Program-made: the position numbers and the translations under genes
Notes under the pieces: model-generated
What the model was told of the DNA's origin: nothing
The model's database searches: none
The model's input: the letters and a program-made list of their open reading frames with translations, nothing else
Shown here: piece after piece, positions 7,129 through 16,743 of the stretch
How positions within the stretch are numbered: the stretch's first letter is position 1
Layout of the letters: the number at the start of each line of letters is the position of its first letter
Assembly: GCF_000185965.1 (NCBI RefSeq)
Contig: NC_014924.1
Coordinates: forward strand, 3,162,001 to 3,226,000
Direction: 5' to 3'
Source of the DNA: Pseudoxanthomonas suwonensis 11-1
GTDB lineage: Bacteria > Pseudomonadota > Gammaproteobacteria > Xanthomonadales > Xanthomonadaceae
Length of the DNA stretch: 64,000 bases

Positions 7129-9894
7129 ATGACGACCGAGTCGCCGCCTCCTGCGCGGCATCGTGCCCGCCGCTTCGCCGCGCTCCTGCTGGGCCTGGCG
7201 ACGCTGGCGTCCGGGCTGCCGGCGGCGGCGGAAGTCGCGCCGCGTGAACGCATCCGCCTGGACCAAGGCTGGCGCTTCCACCGCGGCGATCCGACCGGGG
7301 TGGACGGTCGCCTGGACTACGACGCGCGGCCTCAGGTGCAGGCAAGCGCCGACGGCAAGGATGCCGACAGCAGGCCCGACGCAGCGGTCCGGGTGCAGGC
7401 CGACCGGCCCGTGCTCAAACCCTGGATCCTGCCGACGGCCAACCGTTTCATCCGCGCTCCCGCGCAACGCCACGTGCCTCCGGCCACGCAGCCGGACGTC
7501 GGCGACATCCCGTTCCTGCGCGCCGGCTACGACGACTCGGCCTGGCCGCAGGTCACCCTGCCGCACGACTGGGCCATCGCCGGCCCGTTCCTCGCCGACG
7601 GCCCCTACGGCGGCATGGGCCGCCTGACCAGCTGGGGCATTGGCTGGTACCGGCGGCAGCTCGACATCCCCGCCGACCAGCGCGGCCGTCGCATCTTCCT
7701 GAACCTGGACGGCGCCATGTCCTACGCCACGGTCTGGCTCAACGGCCGGCTGGTTGGCGGCTGGCCCTATGGCTACAACAGCTGGCGCGTGGACCTCACG
7801 CCCTACGTGGAGTTCGGCGGCAACAACACCTTGGCAATCCGTCTGGACAACCCGCCCGACTCGGCGCGCTGGTATCCCGGCGGCGGACTTTACCGCGACG
7901 TCTGGCTGGTCAGCACCGCGCCGGTGCATGTCGCACAGTGGGGCACCACGGTTACCACGCCGCAGGTGTCCGCCGAGGCCGCCGACGTCCACCTGCGGGT
8001 GGAAGTGGACAACACCACCGACCGCATGGTGAAGGTGGCGGTGGAGAGCGAGTTCTACGAGCTCGATGCGGACGGACGGCGCGGCGCCGCTCCGGTGGCA
8101 CGCATCCCGCGCATCGGCTTCCAGATCGTGCCGGGGGGCAGCAGCGCTGCCGCGTCCGGCGCCACGATCGCGCGGCCGCGGCTATGGGGGCCGCCGCCGA
8201 ACCAGCAGCCGCACCGCTACGTCGCCGTGACCACACTGCGCCAGGACGGACAGGTGGTCGACCGCTACGAGACGCGCTTCGGCATCCGCCAGGTCGGATG
8301 GGACCCGGACCGCGGTGTGGTGGTCAACGGCGAGCACATCGTGCTCAAGGGCGTGAACCAGCACCACGACCTCGGCGCGCTGGGCGTGGCCTTCAATGTC
8401 CGCGCGGCCCGGCGCCAGCTGGAGATCCTGCGCGGCATGGGCGCCAACGCCATCCGCCTGGCGCACAACCCGCCCGATCCGCAGCTGCTGGAACTCACCG
8501 ACGCAATGGGCTTCCTGGTGATCGACGAGATCTTCGACTCCTGGGAGAAGAAGAAGACGCCGCTGGATTTCCACCTCGTGTTCCCGGAATGGCACGAGGC
8601 CGACCTGCGGGCGATGTTGCGCCGCGACCGCAACCATCCTTCCGTGATCCTGTGGAGCGTGGGCAACGAGGTCGGCGAGCAGTACGACGGCGAGGCCGGC
8701 GCGGCCATCGGCCGGCGCCTTGTGCAGATCGTGCGCGAGGAGGATCCCACCCGTCCGGCCACCGCCTCGATGAACTGGGCCAAGGCCGACATGCCGTTCC
8801 CTGCGGCGTTCGACGTCATCAACCTCAATTACCAGGGCGAGGGCATCCGCCAGGAGCCGGAGTTCGAGGGCACCGAGCGCATCCGCACGCCGCCCTCATA
8901 TCCGGCATTCCGCACCGCCTTCCCGGACAAGGTGGTTTTCGGCAGCGAGACCGCCTCCGCGCTGAGCACGCGCGGCACCTACCTGTTCCCGGTAAGCGCG
9001 GCGCAGAGCGCGCCGGTGCGCGACCACAACGGCGGCGACTCCCGGCGCCGCCTGGTCAGCGCGTACGAGCTGCATGCGGTGGATTTCGGCTCCAGCGCCG
9101 ACAAGGTGTTCGCCACCCTCGACCGCCATCCCTATGTGGCCGGCGAGTTCGTGTGGAACGGCTTCGACTACCTGGGCGAGCCCACCCCATACTACGAGTC
9201 GCGCAGCTCCTACAGCGGCATCATCGACCTGGCCGGATTTCCCAAGGACCGCTACTGGCTGTACCAGTCGCGCTGGCGCCCGGAACTGCCGATGGCGCAC
9301 ATCCTGCCGCACTGGAACTGGCCCGGCCGCGAGGGCCAGGTCACGCCGGTGCACGTGTTCACCTCCGGCGACGAGGCCGAACTGTTCGTCAACGGCATTT
9401 CCCAGGGCCGGAAGAAGAAGGGTGCCTACGAGTACCGCCTGCGCTGGGACGAGGTCGTCTACCAGCCGGGAACGCTGCGCGTCCAGGCCTGGCGCGATGG
9501 CAGGCCGTGGGCATCGGCCACGGTGGAGACCACCGGCGCACCCGCACGCCTGGCGCTGGAGGCCGACCGCTCGCGAGTCGGCAACGACGGCCGCGACCTG
9601 TCCTTCATCACCCTGCGCGTGCTCGATGCCAAGGGGCGCGCAGTGCCCGATGCCGATACCCGCGTGCGATTCCGCATCGACGGCGCCGCGGAACTGGTGG
9701 CCACCGACAACGGCGATCCGCGCGACCTTACCGCTTTTCCTTCGGCCGAACGCAATGCCTTCGGCGGCCTGGCCCTGGCCATCGTGCGCGGCCTGCCCGG
9801 CCGCAGCGGGACTGCGCGCGTGAGCGTGGAGGCCGACGGCCTGGAGGGCGCCGTGCTGGAGCTGCGCGTGGCTCCGGCCGTCGATGCACACTGA
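7129..9894 (+). CDS. Exported GH2 family glycosidase (beta-galactosidase-like)
   Basis: A 921-residue secreted GH2 enzyme with a signal peptide ending at about residue 34. Order: sugar-binding jelly roll with the LPHDW motif (residues ~35-260), Ig-like domain, TIM barrel with general acid Glu514 in GNEVGEQ and nucleophile Glu607 in GSETAS, then DUF4982-like and further C-terminal beta domains. Between the usual N-terminal GWRFHRGD and the YDDSAWPQVTLPHDW strand there is an unusual insert of about 75 residues. In a xylan locus the likely job is trimming a side chain such as galactose from xylan or xyloglucan; substrate is inference. SD GGAG, 31 nt after uxaC. Confidence 0.88.
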   Translation: MTTESPPPARHRARRFAALLLGLATLASGLPAAAEVAPRERIRLDQGWRFHRGDPTGVDGRLDYDARPQVQASADGKDADSRPDAAVRVQADRPVLKPWILPTANRFIRAPAQRHVPPATQPDVGDIPFLRAGYDDSAWPQVTLPHDWAIAGPFLADGPYGGMGRLTSWGIGWYRRQLDIPADQRGRRIFLNLDGAMSYATVWLNGRLVGGWPYGYNSWRVDLTPYVEFGGNNTLAIRLDNPPDSARWYPGGGLYRDVWLVSTAPVHVAQWGTTVTTPQVSAEAADVHLRVEVDNTTDRMVKVAVESEFYELDADGRRGAAPVARIPRIGFQIVPGGSSAAASGATIARPRLWGPPPNQQPHRYVAVTTLRQDGQVVDRYETRFGIRQVGWDPDRGVVVNGEHIVLKGVNQHHDLGALGVAFNVRAARRQLEILRGMGANAIRLAHNPPDPQLLELTDAMGFLVIDEIFDSWEKKKTPLDFHLVFPEWHEADLRAMLRRDRNHPSVILWSVGNEVGEQYDGEAGAAIGRRLVQIVREEDPTRPATASMNWAKADMPFPAAFDVINLNYQGEGIRQEPEFEGTERIRTPPSYPAFRTAFPDKVVFGSETASALSTRGTYLFPVSAAQSAPVRDHNGGDSRRRLVSAYELHAVDFGSSADKVFATLDRHPYVAGEFVWNGFDYLGEPTPYYESRSSYSGIIDLAGFPKDRYWLYQSRWRPELPMAHILPHWNWPGREGQVTPVHVFTSGDEAELFVNGISQGRKKKGAYEYRLRWDEVVYQPGTLRVQAWRDGRPWASATVETTGAPARLALEADRSRVGNDGRDLSFITLRVLDAKGRAVPDADTRVRFRIDGAAELVATDNGDPRDLTAFPSAERNAFGGLALAIVRGLPGRSGTARVSVEADGLEGAVLELRVAPAVDAH

Positions 9895-9969
9895 GCAGCC
9901 ACGTCCGCGGCACCGTCATCCGTCGCGCCCCCAACGCGCAAGCCCACGCATAGATCCCGGAGGTCGCCC

Positions 9970-11112
9970 ATGATCCGTCCCCGCACCGCCCTGCTCGCCG
10001 CGCTGGCCCTGGCCTGCGGCAGCGCGCTCGCCGCCCCGAAGACGCTCAAGGACGCCTACCGCGACGACTTCCTGCTGGGAACCGCGGTCAACGACGCCAT
10101 CGTCACTGGCGAGGACGCGGCGCAGCAGGCGCTGGCGGTGCGGCACTTCAACGCGATCACCCTGGAGAACTCGATGAAGGTCGAGGTCCTCCATCCCGAA
10201 CCCGGCAAGTGGGACTTCGAACGCGCCGATGCCTTCGTCGAGTTCGGCAGGAAGCACGGCATGTTCCTGGTCGGCCACACCCTGGTCTGGCACAACCAGA
10301 CCCCGGCCTGGTTCTTCGAGGACGCCGGCGGCAAGCCGGCTGGAACCGAGGTGATGCGCGAGCGCCTGCGCCAGTACATCCACACCGTGGCCGGGCGCTA
10401 TGCCGGCAAGGTGCAGGCCTGGGACGTGGTCAACGAGCAGATCGGCGAGGATGGCCAGTACCGTGACACCACCTGGGTGCGCGCCTACGGCGGGGACGGT
10501 GATGCGCTGATGCGCGACGCCTTCCGCTTCGCCGCCGAGGCCGCGCCGGGTACGGCGCTTTACTACAACGACTTCAATGCCTGGCGCCCGGAGAAGGTCG
10601 CCGGCATCGTGCGCATGGTCGGGATGCTCAAGGCCAGCGGCATCCGCATCGACGGGGTCGGCATCCAGGGCCACTGGGGCCTCAACTATCCCGCGCTGGC
10701 CGATATCGAGGCGGCGATCGACGCCTACCACGCCGCCGGGGTCGAGGTGATGGTCACCGAGCTGGACGTGGACGTGCTGCCGCTGACGAAGGAAGGCCAG
10801 ATCATCGGCCAGGGCATGCTGCATCCGCAGTTCCAGCTGCCGGAGTTCACGCGCTTCCTCGATCCGTACCGCGACGGCCTGCCCGGCGAGGTGCAGCAGC
10901 AACTCGCCGCGCGCTACGCCGAGCTGTTCGCGCTGTTCCACCGCAAGCGCGACAAGCTCTCGCGGGTATCGGTGTGGGGCGTGGCCGACGACATGTCGTG
11001 GAAGAACGGCTATCCGATCCCCGACCGCACCAACTATCCACTGCTGTTCGACCGCGCGCGCCAGCCCAAGCCCGCGCTCGATGCGGTCCTCAAGGTGCCG
11101 CAGGGCCGGTAA
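9970..11112 (+). CDS. GH10 endo-1,4-beta-xylanase
   Basis: A 380-residue exported family 10 xylanase that cuts the xylan backbone. The signal peptide ends at about residue 22 (GSALAAP). The barrel carries HTLVWHNQ (103-110), acid/base Glu156 in WDVVNEQ and nucleophile Glu264 in VTELDVDV. It has only the catalytic domain, no carbohydrate-binding module. SD GGAGG precedes ATG. It is the last gene of the plus-strand arm. Its 3' end overlaps the end of a convergent small gene by 23 bp. Confidence 0.95.
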   Translation: MIRPRTALLAALALACGSALAAPKTLKDAYRDDFLLGTAVNDAIVTGEDAAQQALAVRHFNAITLENSMKVEVLHPEPGKWDFERADAFVEFGRKHGMFLVGHTLVWHNQTPAWFFEDAGGKPAGTEVMRERLRQYIHTVAGRYAGKVQAWDVVNEQIGEDGQYRDTTWVRAYGGDGDALMRDAFRFAAEAAPGTALYYNDFNAWRPEKVAGIVRMVGMLKASGIRIDGVGIQGHWGLNYPALADIEAAIDAYHAAGVEVMVTELDVDVLPLTKEGQIIGQGMLHPQFQLPEFTRFLDPYRDGLPGEVQQQLAARYAELFALFHRKRDKLSRVSVWGVADDMSWKNGYPIPDRTNYPLLFDRARQPKPALDAVLKVPQGR

Positions 11113-11548
11113 CGCCATCCGCGGCGGCGGCGAGCGCCCAGGCGTCGTCGCCTGTCCGGCCCGGCTGGCAGCGGAAGGGATGCGTCCATCCGCCCGCCTT
11201 GACCACGGCCACCTGGTCGGAATGATCGAAGGCGACCAGCACGTCGCGTTCCCGGTCCGGACCGCCATGCGGATCCGACCAGGGCAGCTGGCGCGCGGCG
11301 ATCACCAGGAAGGGCGAGACCGCCAGCACCTCGCCGCTGCCGTCCCAACATCCGCTGTAGGCGCACAGGGACAGGCCGCCGTCGCTGGCGAAAGCCAGGT
11401 CCATCGGAGTAAATCCGCCTTCCCCGGTGGCGCCGCAGCTGTCGCCCGAGCAGGACACCTCCAGGTCGTTGAAGCAACGCCAGGTCTCCGCCTGGGCGCC
11501 GCCACAGGCCAGGACCAGCAATCCCAGCGCGCGCGTCGGCATGCGCAT
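11090..11548 (-). CDS. Small exported cysteine-containing protein, unknown function
   Basis: A 152-residue predicted periplasmic protein. I chose ATG 11548 because AAGGGGGG lies in front and a clean signal peptide follows (cleavage after GGAQA, about residue 20); a second ATG two codons on is possible. The mature part has cysteines in CFNDLEVSCSGDSC, LCAYSGCW and a late FRCQ, which could form disulfides. I do not recognise a named family. Its last codons overlap the 3' end of the GH10 gene in antisense. It ends the xylan left arm and is divergent from mrfA. Confidence 0.7.
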   Translation of the reverse strand: MRMPTRALGLLVLACGGAQAETWRCFNDLEVSCSGDSCGATGEGGFTPMDLAFASDGGLSLCAYSGCWDGSGEVLAVSPFLVIAARQLPWSDPHGGPDRERDVLVAFDHSDQVAVVKAGGWTHPFRCQPGRTGDDAWALAAAADGVTGPAAP

Positions 11549-11694
11549 GCATCCCCCCTTCCCGTTCCGCCTGCGGCCGATGGTGCCGCGGTGCGCTCGC
11601 GTCCGCCAGCCTGAAGCAGACAGGTGGCCAGGCGCTGCGTCGCACATCCTGAGACCGGGAACCCGTACAAACCGCGCTCCACGATGGAGCCGCC

Positions 11695-14100
11695 ATGTCC
11701 GCACTCGCCCCCCTGACCGCGTTCGACCGCCCCGCCCTGCCCGTCCCGGGGCCCGACGGCGCCAGCTTCGCCCTGCGCCTGGCCGGCAAGTACCAGGGGC
11801 GGGTCACCGGCCACTTCGTCCAGCCCGGTCGCGAGGGACGCTATGCACCCCTGCCGCAGGACCTGCCGCCACGCCTGGCCGCTGCCCTGCGCGCGCGTGG
11901 CGTCGAGCAGCTCTACGCGCACCAGGCCGAGGCCTGGGATGCGGTGACCGCCGGCGGCAACGTGGTGCTGGCCACGCCCACCGCCTCGGGCAAGTCGCTG
12001 TGCTACACCCTGCCGGTGGTCAGCGCGGTCATGACGCGCAAGGCCAAGGCGCTGTACCTGTTCCCGACCAAGGCCCTGTCGCAGGACCAGGTGGCCGAAC
12101 TGCTGGAGCTCAACCGCGCCGGCGACCTCGGCCTCAAGCCGGCCACCTTCGACGGCGACACGCCGGGCGACCAGCGCCAGGCGATCCGCCTCAATGGCGA
12201 CATCGTGGTTTCCAATCCCGACATGCTCCACCAGGGGATCCTGCCGCACCACACCAAGTGGGCGCAGTTCTTCGAGGGCCTGGAGTACGTGGTGATCGAC
12301 GAGATCCATACCTACCGCGGCGTGTTCGGTTCGCACCTGGCCAACGTCCTGCGGCGGCTGAAGCGGGTGTGCGCGTTCTACGGCTCGAAGCCGCAGTTCA
12401 TCCTGTGCTCGGCCACCATCGGCAACCCCAGGGACCACGCCGAGGCCCTGCTGGAGGACGAGGTACGCGCGATCACCGAGTCCGGCGCGCCCAGCGGCGA
12501 CCGCCACGTGCTGCTGTGGAACCCGCCGGTGGTGAACCCGGACCTGGGCCTGCGCGCCTCGGCGCGCTCGCAGTCCAATCGCATCGCACGCGCCGCGCTC
12601 AAGGCCGGCCTCAAGACCCTGGTGTTCGCGCAGTCGCGGACCATGGTCGAGGTGCTGACCAAGTACCTGAAGGACGTGTTCGACAGCGACCCGCGCAAGC
12701 CGGCGCGGGTGCGCGCCTACCGCGGCGGCTACCTGCCCACCGAGCGGCGTGAGGCCGAGCAGGCCATGCGCGCCGGCCGCATCGACTGCATCGTCTCCAC
12801 CTCGGCGCTGGAGCTGGGCGTGGACATCGGCAGTCTGGACCTGGTGGTGCTCAACGGCTACCCCGGCTCGGTGGCCGCCACCTGGCAGCGCTTCGGCCGC
12901 GCCGGCCGCCGCCAGCAGGCCTCGCTTGGCGTGATGGTCGCCAGCTCCGATCCGCTGGACCAGTACATGGTGCGCCACCCGGAATTCTTTTCCGCCGCAC
13001 CGCCGGAGCATGCGCGCATCGCCCCGGACCAGCCGGTGATCCTGCTCGACCACATCCGCTGCGCCGCGTTCGAGCTGCCGTTCCTGCAGGGCGAGCGCTT
13101 CGGCAACGTGGAGCCGGAGGTCTACCTGCAGCTGCTGGCCGAGGATGGCGTGGTACATCCGGACGGCGGGCGCTGGGAGTGGATCGCCGACAGCTACCCG
13201 GCCAACGCGGTCAGCCTGCGCTCGGTGGCCGACGGCAACTTCGTGGTGGTCGACCGCACCGATGGGCGCCAGGTGATCATCGCCGAGGTCGACTTCAGCT
13301 CCGCGCCACTGATGCTGTACGAAGGCGCGATCCACATGGTCCAGTCCGTCCCGTACCAGGTCGAGCGGCTGGACTGGGAAGGGCGCAAGGCCTACGTCAC
13401 CCGCACCCACGTCGACTACTACACCGACGCGATCGACTACACGAAGCTCAAGGTACTGGAGCGCTTCGACGGCGTGATCGCGGGCGCCGGCACCTGCCAC
13501 CATGGCGAGGTGCACGTGGTCAGGCGCGTGTCCGGCTACAAGAAGATCCGCTACTACACCCACGAGAACATCGGCTACGGCCCGGTGAACCTGCCGGACC
13601 AGGAGCTGCACACCTCGGCGCTGTGGTGGCAGCTGCCGCAGGCCGAGCTGGAGGCGCGCTTCGCCAGCCGCCAGGACGCGCTGGACGGCTTCCTCGGCGC
13701 CGGCTACGCCCTGCACGTGGTCGCCAAGGTCGCGGTGATGGCCGAATCGGCCGACCTGCAGAAGGCGGTCGGCAGCGGCGACGGCGCCTGGTTCGCCAGC
13801 GGCGACGGCCGCGGCCAGCTGCGTGCACTGGACGGCAGCATGGTCGATCCCGACCGCCACGACAGCTTCGTGCCCACCGTCTACCTCTACGACAACTACC
13901 CCGGCGGCATGGGCCAGAGCGAGCCGCTGTGGAAGCGCCAGCGCGAACTGGTGGTGCGCGCACGCGAACTGGTCGAACGCTGCGACTGCCGTGCCGGCTG
14001 CCCGGCCTGCGTCGGCCCGGTGCTGGCCGCGCAGGAGGACGAGGAGACCACGCCCAAGGCGCTGGCGCTGCGCGTGCTCGGCGCGCTGGAGGCGGCATGA
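11695..14100 (+). CDS. mrfA: DEAD/DEAH helicase with C-terminal Cys cluster (MrfA/YprA-like)
   Basis: An 801-residue superfamily 2 helicase of the YprA/DUF1998 type. Motifs: Walker A ATPTASGKS (Lys100), DEIH at 202-205, CSATIGNP, QRFGRAGRR (motif VI) and a metal-binding CDCRAGCPAC cluster (Cys763, 765, 769, 772). In Bacillus subtilis the homologue MrfA acts with the exonuclease MrfB in excision repair of mitomycin adducts. The next gene here is the MrfB-like partner with ATGA overlap, so the same pairing is kept. GGAG lies before ATG. Alternative name in databases: DEAD/DEAH box helicase. Confidence 0.88.
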   Translation: MSALAPLTAFDRPALPVPGPDGASFALRLAGKYQGRVTGHFVQPGREGRYAPLPQDLPPRLAAALRARGVEQLYAHQAEAWDAVTAGGNVVLATPTASGKSLCYTLPVVSAVMTRKAKALYLFPTKALSQDQVAELLELNRAGDLGLKPATFDGDTPGDQRQAIRLNGDIVVSNPDMLHQGILPHHTKWAQFFEGLEYVVIDEIHTYRGVFGSHLANVLRRLKRVCAFYGSKPQFILCSATIGNPRDHAEALLEDEVRAITESGAPSGDRHVLLWNPPVVNPDLGLRASARSQSNRIARAALKAGLKTLVFAQSRTMVEVLTKYLKDVFDSDPRKPARVRAYRGGYLPTERREAEQAMRAGRIDCIVSTSALELGVDIGSLDLVVLNGYPGSVAATWQRFGRAGRRQQASLGVMVASSDPLDQYMVRHPEFFSAAPPEHARIAPDQPVILLDHIRCAAFELPFLQGERFGNVEPEVYLQLLAEDGVVHPDGGRWEWIADSYPANAVSLRSVADGNFVVVDRTDGRQVIIAEVDFSSAPLMLYEGAIHMVQSVPYQVERLDWEGRKAYVTRTHVDYYTDAIDYTKLKVLERFDGVIAGAGTCHHGEVHVVRRVSGYKKIRYYTHENIGYGPVNLPDQELHTSALWWQLPQAELEARFASRQDALDGFLGAGYALHVVAKVAVMAESADLQKAVGSGDGAWFASGDGRGQLRALDGSMVDPDRHDSFVPTVYLYDNYPGGMGQSEPLWKRQRELVVRARELVERCDCRAGCPACVGPVLAAQEDEETTPKALALRVLGALEAA

Positions 14101-14963
14101 GCCTGACCCTGGCCAAGCTGCAGCAGCTCAAGCGCCAGGCCGGCGCCAGCACGCCACAGCGCGCGGCGTCGCCTGCCGCCCCAGCGGCGACCGACCTCGA
14201 CCAGCTGCGCCGGCTGCTGCGGGTGCGTGCGCGTCCGCTGGCGGCGCCGGTCGGCGGCGACCGCAGCCTGCCCGGCACCGAGATCGCCAGGGGCCTGTTC
14301 CTGGTGGAGGAGCTCCTGCCGGCACCGGATGTGCCCGAGCTGCTGGATGGCACGTTCGACCGCGGCGAACCCATCCCCACCGGCGACGTGCTGTTCTTCG
14401 ACACGGAGACCACCGGCCTGGCCGGCGGCACCGGCACCCGCGCCTTCATGATCGGCGCGGCCGACTGGTGCGGCGACCAGTTGCGCATCCGCCAGCTGAC
14501 CCTGGCCAGCATGGGCGCCGAAGCGGCGATGCTCGACGTCTTCGCCGGCTGGCTGCAGCCACGCAGCATCCTGTGCAGCTACAACGGCAAGTGCTACGAC
14601 GCCCCGCTGCTCACCACCCGCTACCGCCTGGCACGCCGCGCCACTCCGCTGGCCGGCCTGCGCCATGTCGACCTGCTGTTCCCCACCCGCCGCAGCTACC
14701 GCGGCGTGTACGAAAACTGCCGCCTGGCCACGATCGAACGCCACGTGCTGAAGATCGTGCGCGAGGACGACCTGCCCGGATCGGAAGCACCGGCCGCCTG
14801 GCTCGGCTACATCCGCGGCGGCGGTAGCGGACTGCTGCGGCGCGTGCTGGCGCACAACCGCCAGGACGTCATCACCCTGTCGCGTCTGCTGGCCAACCTC
14901 GCCGGTGCGAGCCGCGATGACGGAGCGTTAGCGGCACGTGAAGCCATGCTGCCGATGGAATGA
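14097..14963 (+). CDS. mrfB: RNase H-fold exonuclease (MrfB/YprB-like)
   Basis: A 288-residue protein with a DnaQ/RNase H-like 3'-5' exonuclease core. DEDDh residues are visible: Asp102 and Glu104 in FFDTETTGL, Asp in CYDAPLL, and His...Asp in AHNRQDVITL. The first 95 residues are a variable, Ala/Pro-rich leader. ATG overlaps the helicase stop codon (ATGA), so the two are translationally coupled. By analogy with B. subtilis MrfAB the pair should repair bulky or crosslinked adducts; that role is inferred. Confidence 0.85.
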   Translation: MSLTLAKLQQLKRQAGASTPQRAASPAAPAATDLDQLRRLLRVRARPLAAPVGGDRSLPGTEIARGLFLVEELLPAPDVPELLDGTFDRGEPIPTGDVLFFDTETTGLAGGTGTRAFMIGAADWCGDQLRIRQLTLASMGAEAAMLDVFAGWLQPRSILCSYNGKCYDAPLLTTRYRLARRATPLAGLRHVDLLFPTRRSYRGVYENCRLATIERHVLKIVREDDLPGSEAPAAWLGYIRGGGSGLLRRVLAHNRQDVITLSRLLANLAGASRDDGALAAREAMLPME

Positions 14964-15060
14964 TCCATCGTGCCGGCGCGCCTGGCCGCTGGATTGCCGC
15001 AGGCTCCGCCGAGGCCGCATAGTGCGGACAACGGCGCCGCGGGCGCGCAGGAGCTGCACC

Positions 15061-16743
15061 ATGCACACAGAAGGGCAGGATCCGGGCGGCGACGGTCCGC
15101 GGCACAGGGACGTGGTGATCCTGGGGGGAGGCCTTGCCGGCCTCACGCTTGCCCTGCAGTTGCGCCAGCGCAATCCCGGCCTGGCCATCACCGTGGTCGA
15201 GCGGCGCGCGCATCCGGTGCGCGAGGCGGCACACAAGGTCGGCGAATCCACGGTCGAGATCGGCGCGCACTACTTCGCCGACGTGCTTGGCCTGCGCGAG
15301 CACCTGGAAACCGAACAGCTGCGCAAGTACGGCCTGCGCTACTTCTTCAGCGAGGGCCAGCACCGGGTCGAGGACTGCAGCGAGATGGGCGTCAGCCACC
15401 TGTTGCCCACGCCGTCCTGGCAGCTGGATCGCGGCCGATTCGAGAACTTCCTTGGCGACAGGGTGCGCGAGGCCGGCGTCGAGTTCCTCGACCAGGCCGT
15501 GGTGCGCACCCTGGAGCTGTCGGAATCCGATGCGCCGCACCTGGTGAAGTTCGACCACGGCGGGCAATCACATACGCTCGCGGCGCGCTTCGTGGTCGAT
15601 GCCTCGGGCCGTGCCGGCCTGATCAAGCGCAAGCTCGACCTGGCCCAGCCCAACGACCACGACGCCAACGCGGTGTGGTGGCGGATCGATGGCCAGACCG
15701 ACCTGGACCAGTGGTCGGACGACCCGTGGTGGCGCCAGCGCTTCCAGCCGGCACGCCGGGTCAATTCGACCAACCACATGTGCGGTCCGGGCTACTGGTT
15801 CTGGCTGATCCCGCTGGCCTCCGGCTCGCATTCGCTGGGCATCGTCTGCGACGCGAAGATGCACCCGCTGGAGACGATGAACACCCACGCCAAGGCCATG
15901 GAATGGTTGCGCCAGCACCAGCCGCGCGTGCACGCGGCGCTGGACAAGCCCGGATTCGCCCTGCAGGACTTCCTGTTCCTGCGCCACTTCTCCTATGGCT
16001 GCAGGCAGGTCTATTCCGAACATCGCTGGGCGCTGACCGGCGAGGCCGGACTGTTCCTGGACCCGTTCTATTCGCCGGGCAGCGACTTCATCGCCATCAG
16101 CAACACCTACGTGTGCGAACTGGTGGAACTGGACCGTGCCGGCAAGCGCATCGGCCCCTACGCCGAGCTCTACCAGCAGCTGTACTTCTCCTTCTACGAG
16201 AACACGCTGACCCTCTACCAGGACCAGTACCCGATCTTCGGCCACCCGCAGGTGATGCCGGTCAAGGTGCTGTGGGACTACGCCTTCTACTGGGCGCTGC
16301 TGGCGCCGCTGTTCTTCAGCCGCCGCCAGGCCGACCTGCCCATTCTCTCGCGGCTCAGGCCCCACTTCGCGGAAGGGCGCGCGCTGAACCTGGCCATGCA
16401 GCACCTGATGCGCGAGTGGGGCACGCGCGACAGCACGCCGGACCTCGCCCAGTCCCGCGCCTACGACCAGTACGAGGTCCAGTGGTGCCGGGAGATGAAT
16501 GGCGCACTGACCGACGAGCTGGACGACGATACCTACGTCGCCCGCACCGCACGCTGGGTGGGGGGCATGCGCCAGCTGGCGGCCGAGGTGCTGGCCCTGG
16601 CCCGCGATGCCTTCCCGGATATCGGAGACCATGGCCTGGACGCGCTGCTGGCCGGGCACGACATCGACGCCCATCCGGCGATGCTGCCGCCACACTGGTT
16701 CGCGCCGATCGAGGACGCCGAACCCGCCGCCGCCGAGGCCTGA
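15061..16743 (+). CDS. FAD-dependent oxidoreductase, flavin-dependent-halogenase-like
   Basis: A 560-residue flavoprotein. The Rossmann GGGLAG lies at 22-27, VGEST at 60-64, and WFWLIP at 246-251 fits the WxWxIP fingerprint of flavin-dependent halogenases; a lysine in LRKYGLRYF (Lys89) lies where the halogenase catalytic lysine is usually found. Start ATG is preceded by AGGAG. No NRPS/PKS or flavin reductase gene is next to it, so the substrate is unknown. It may be a true halogenase or a related oxidoreductase that kept the fold; both options stay open. Standalone, 97 nt after mrfB. Confidence 0.75.
   Translation: MHTEGQDPGGDGPRHRDVVILGGGLAGLTLALQLRQRNPGLAITVVERRAHPVREAAHKVGESTVEIGAHYFADVLGLREHLETEQLRKYGLRYFFSEGQHRVEDCSEMGVSHLLPTPSWQLDRGRFENFLGDRVREAGVEFLDQAVVRTLELSESDAPHLVKFDHGGQSHTLAARFVVDASGRAGLIKRKLDLAQPNDHDANAVWWRIDGQTDLDQWSDDPWWRQRFQPARRVNSTNHMCGPGYWFWLIPLASGSHSLGIVCDAKMHPLETMNTHAKAMEWLRQHQPRVHAALDKPGFALQDFLFLRHFSYGCRQVYSEHRWALTGEAGLFLDPFYSPGSDFIAISNTYVCELVELDRAGKRIGPYAELYQQLYFSFYENTLTLYQDQYPIFGHPQVMPVKVLWDYAFYWALLAPLFFSRRQADLPILSRLRPHFAEGRALNLAMQHLMREWGTRDSTPDLAQSRAYDQYEVQWCREMNGALTDELDDDTYVARTARWVGGMRQLAAEVLALARDAFPDIGDHGLDALLAGHDIDAHPAMLPPHWFAPIEDAEPAAAEA

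Noticed and set aside
11090-16743. Small-gene/mrfAB/halogenase block as a mobile insertion in the xylan locus
   Set aside because: No integrase, direct repeats, tRNA or change in composition was seen at its edges; ordinary rearrangement explains it as well.
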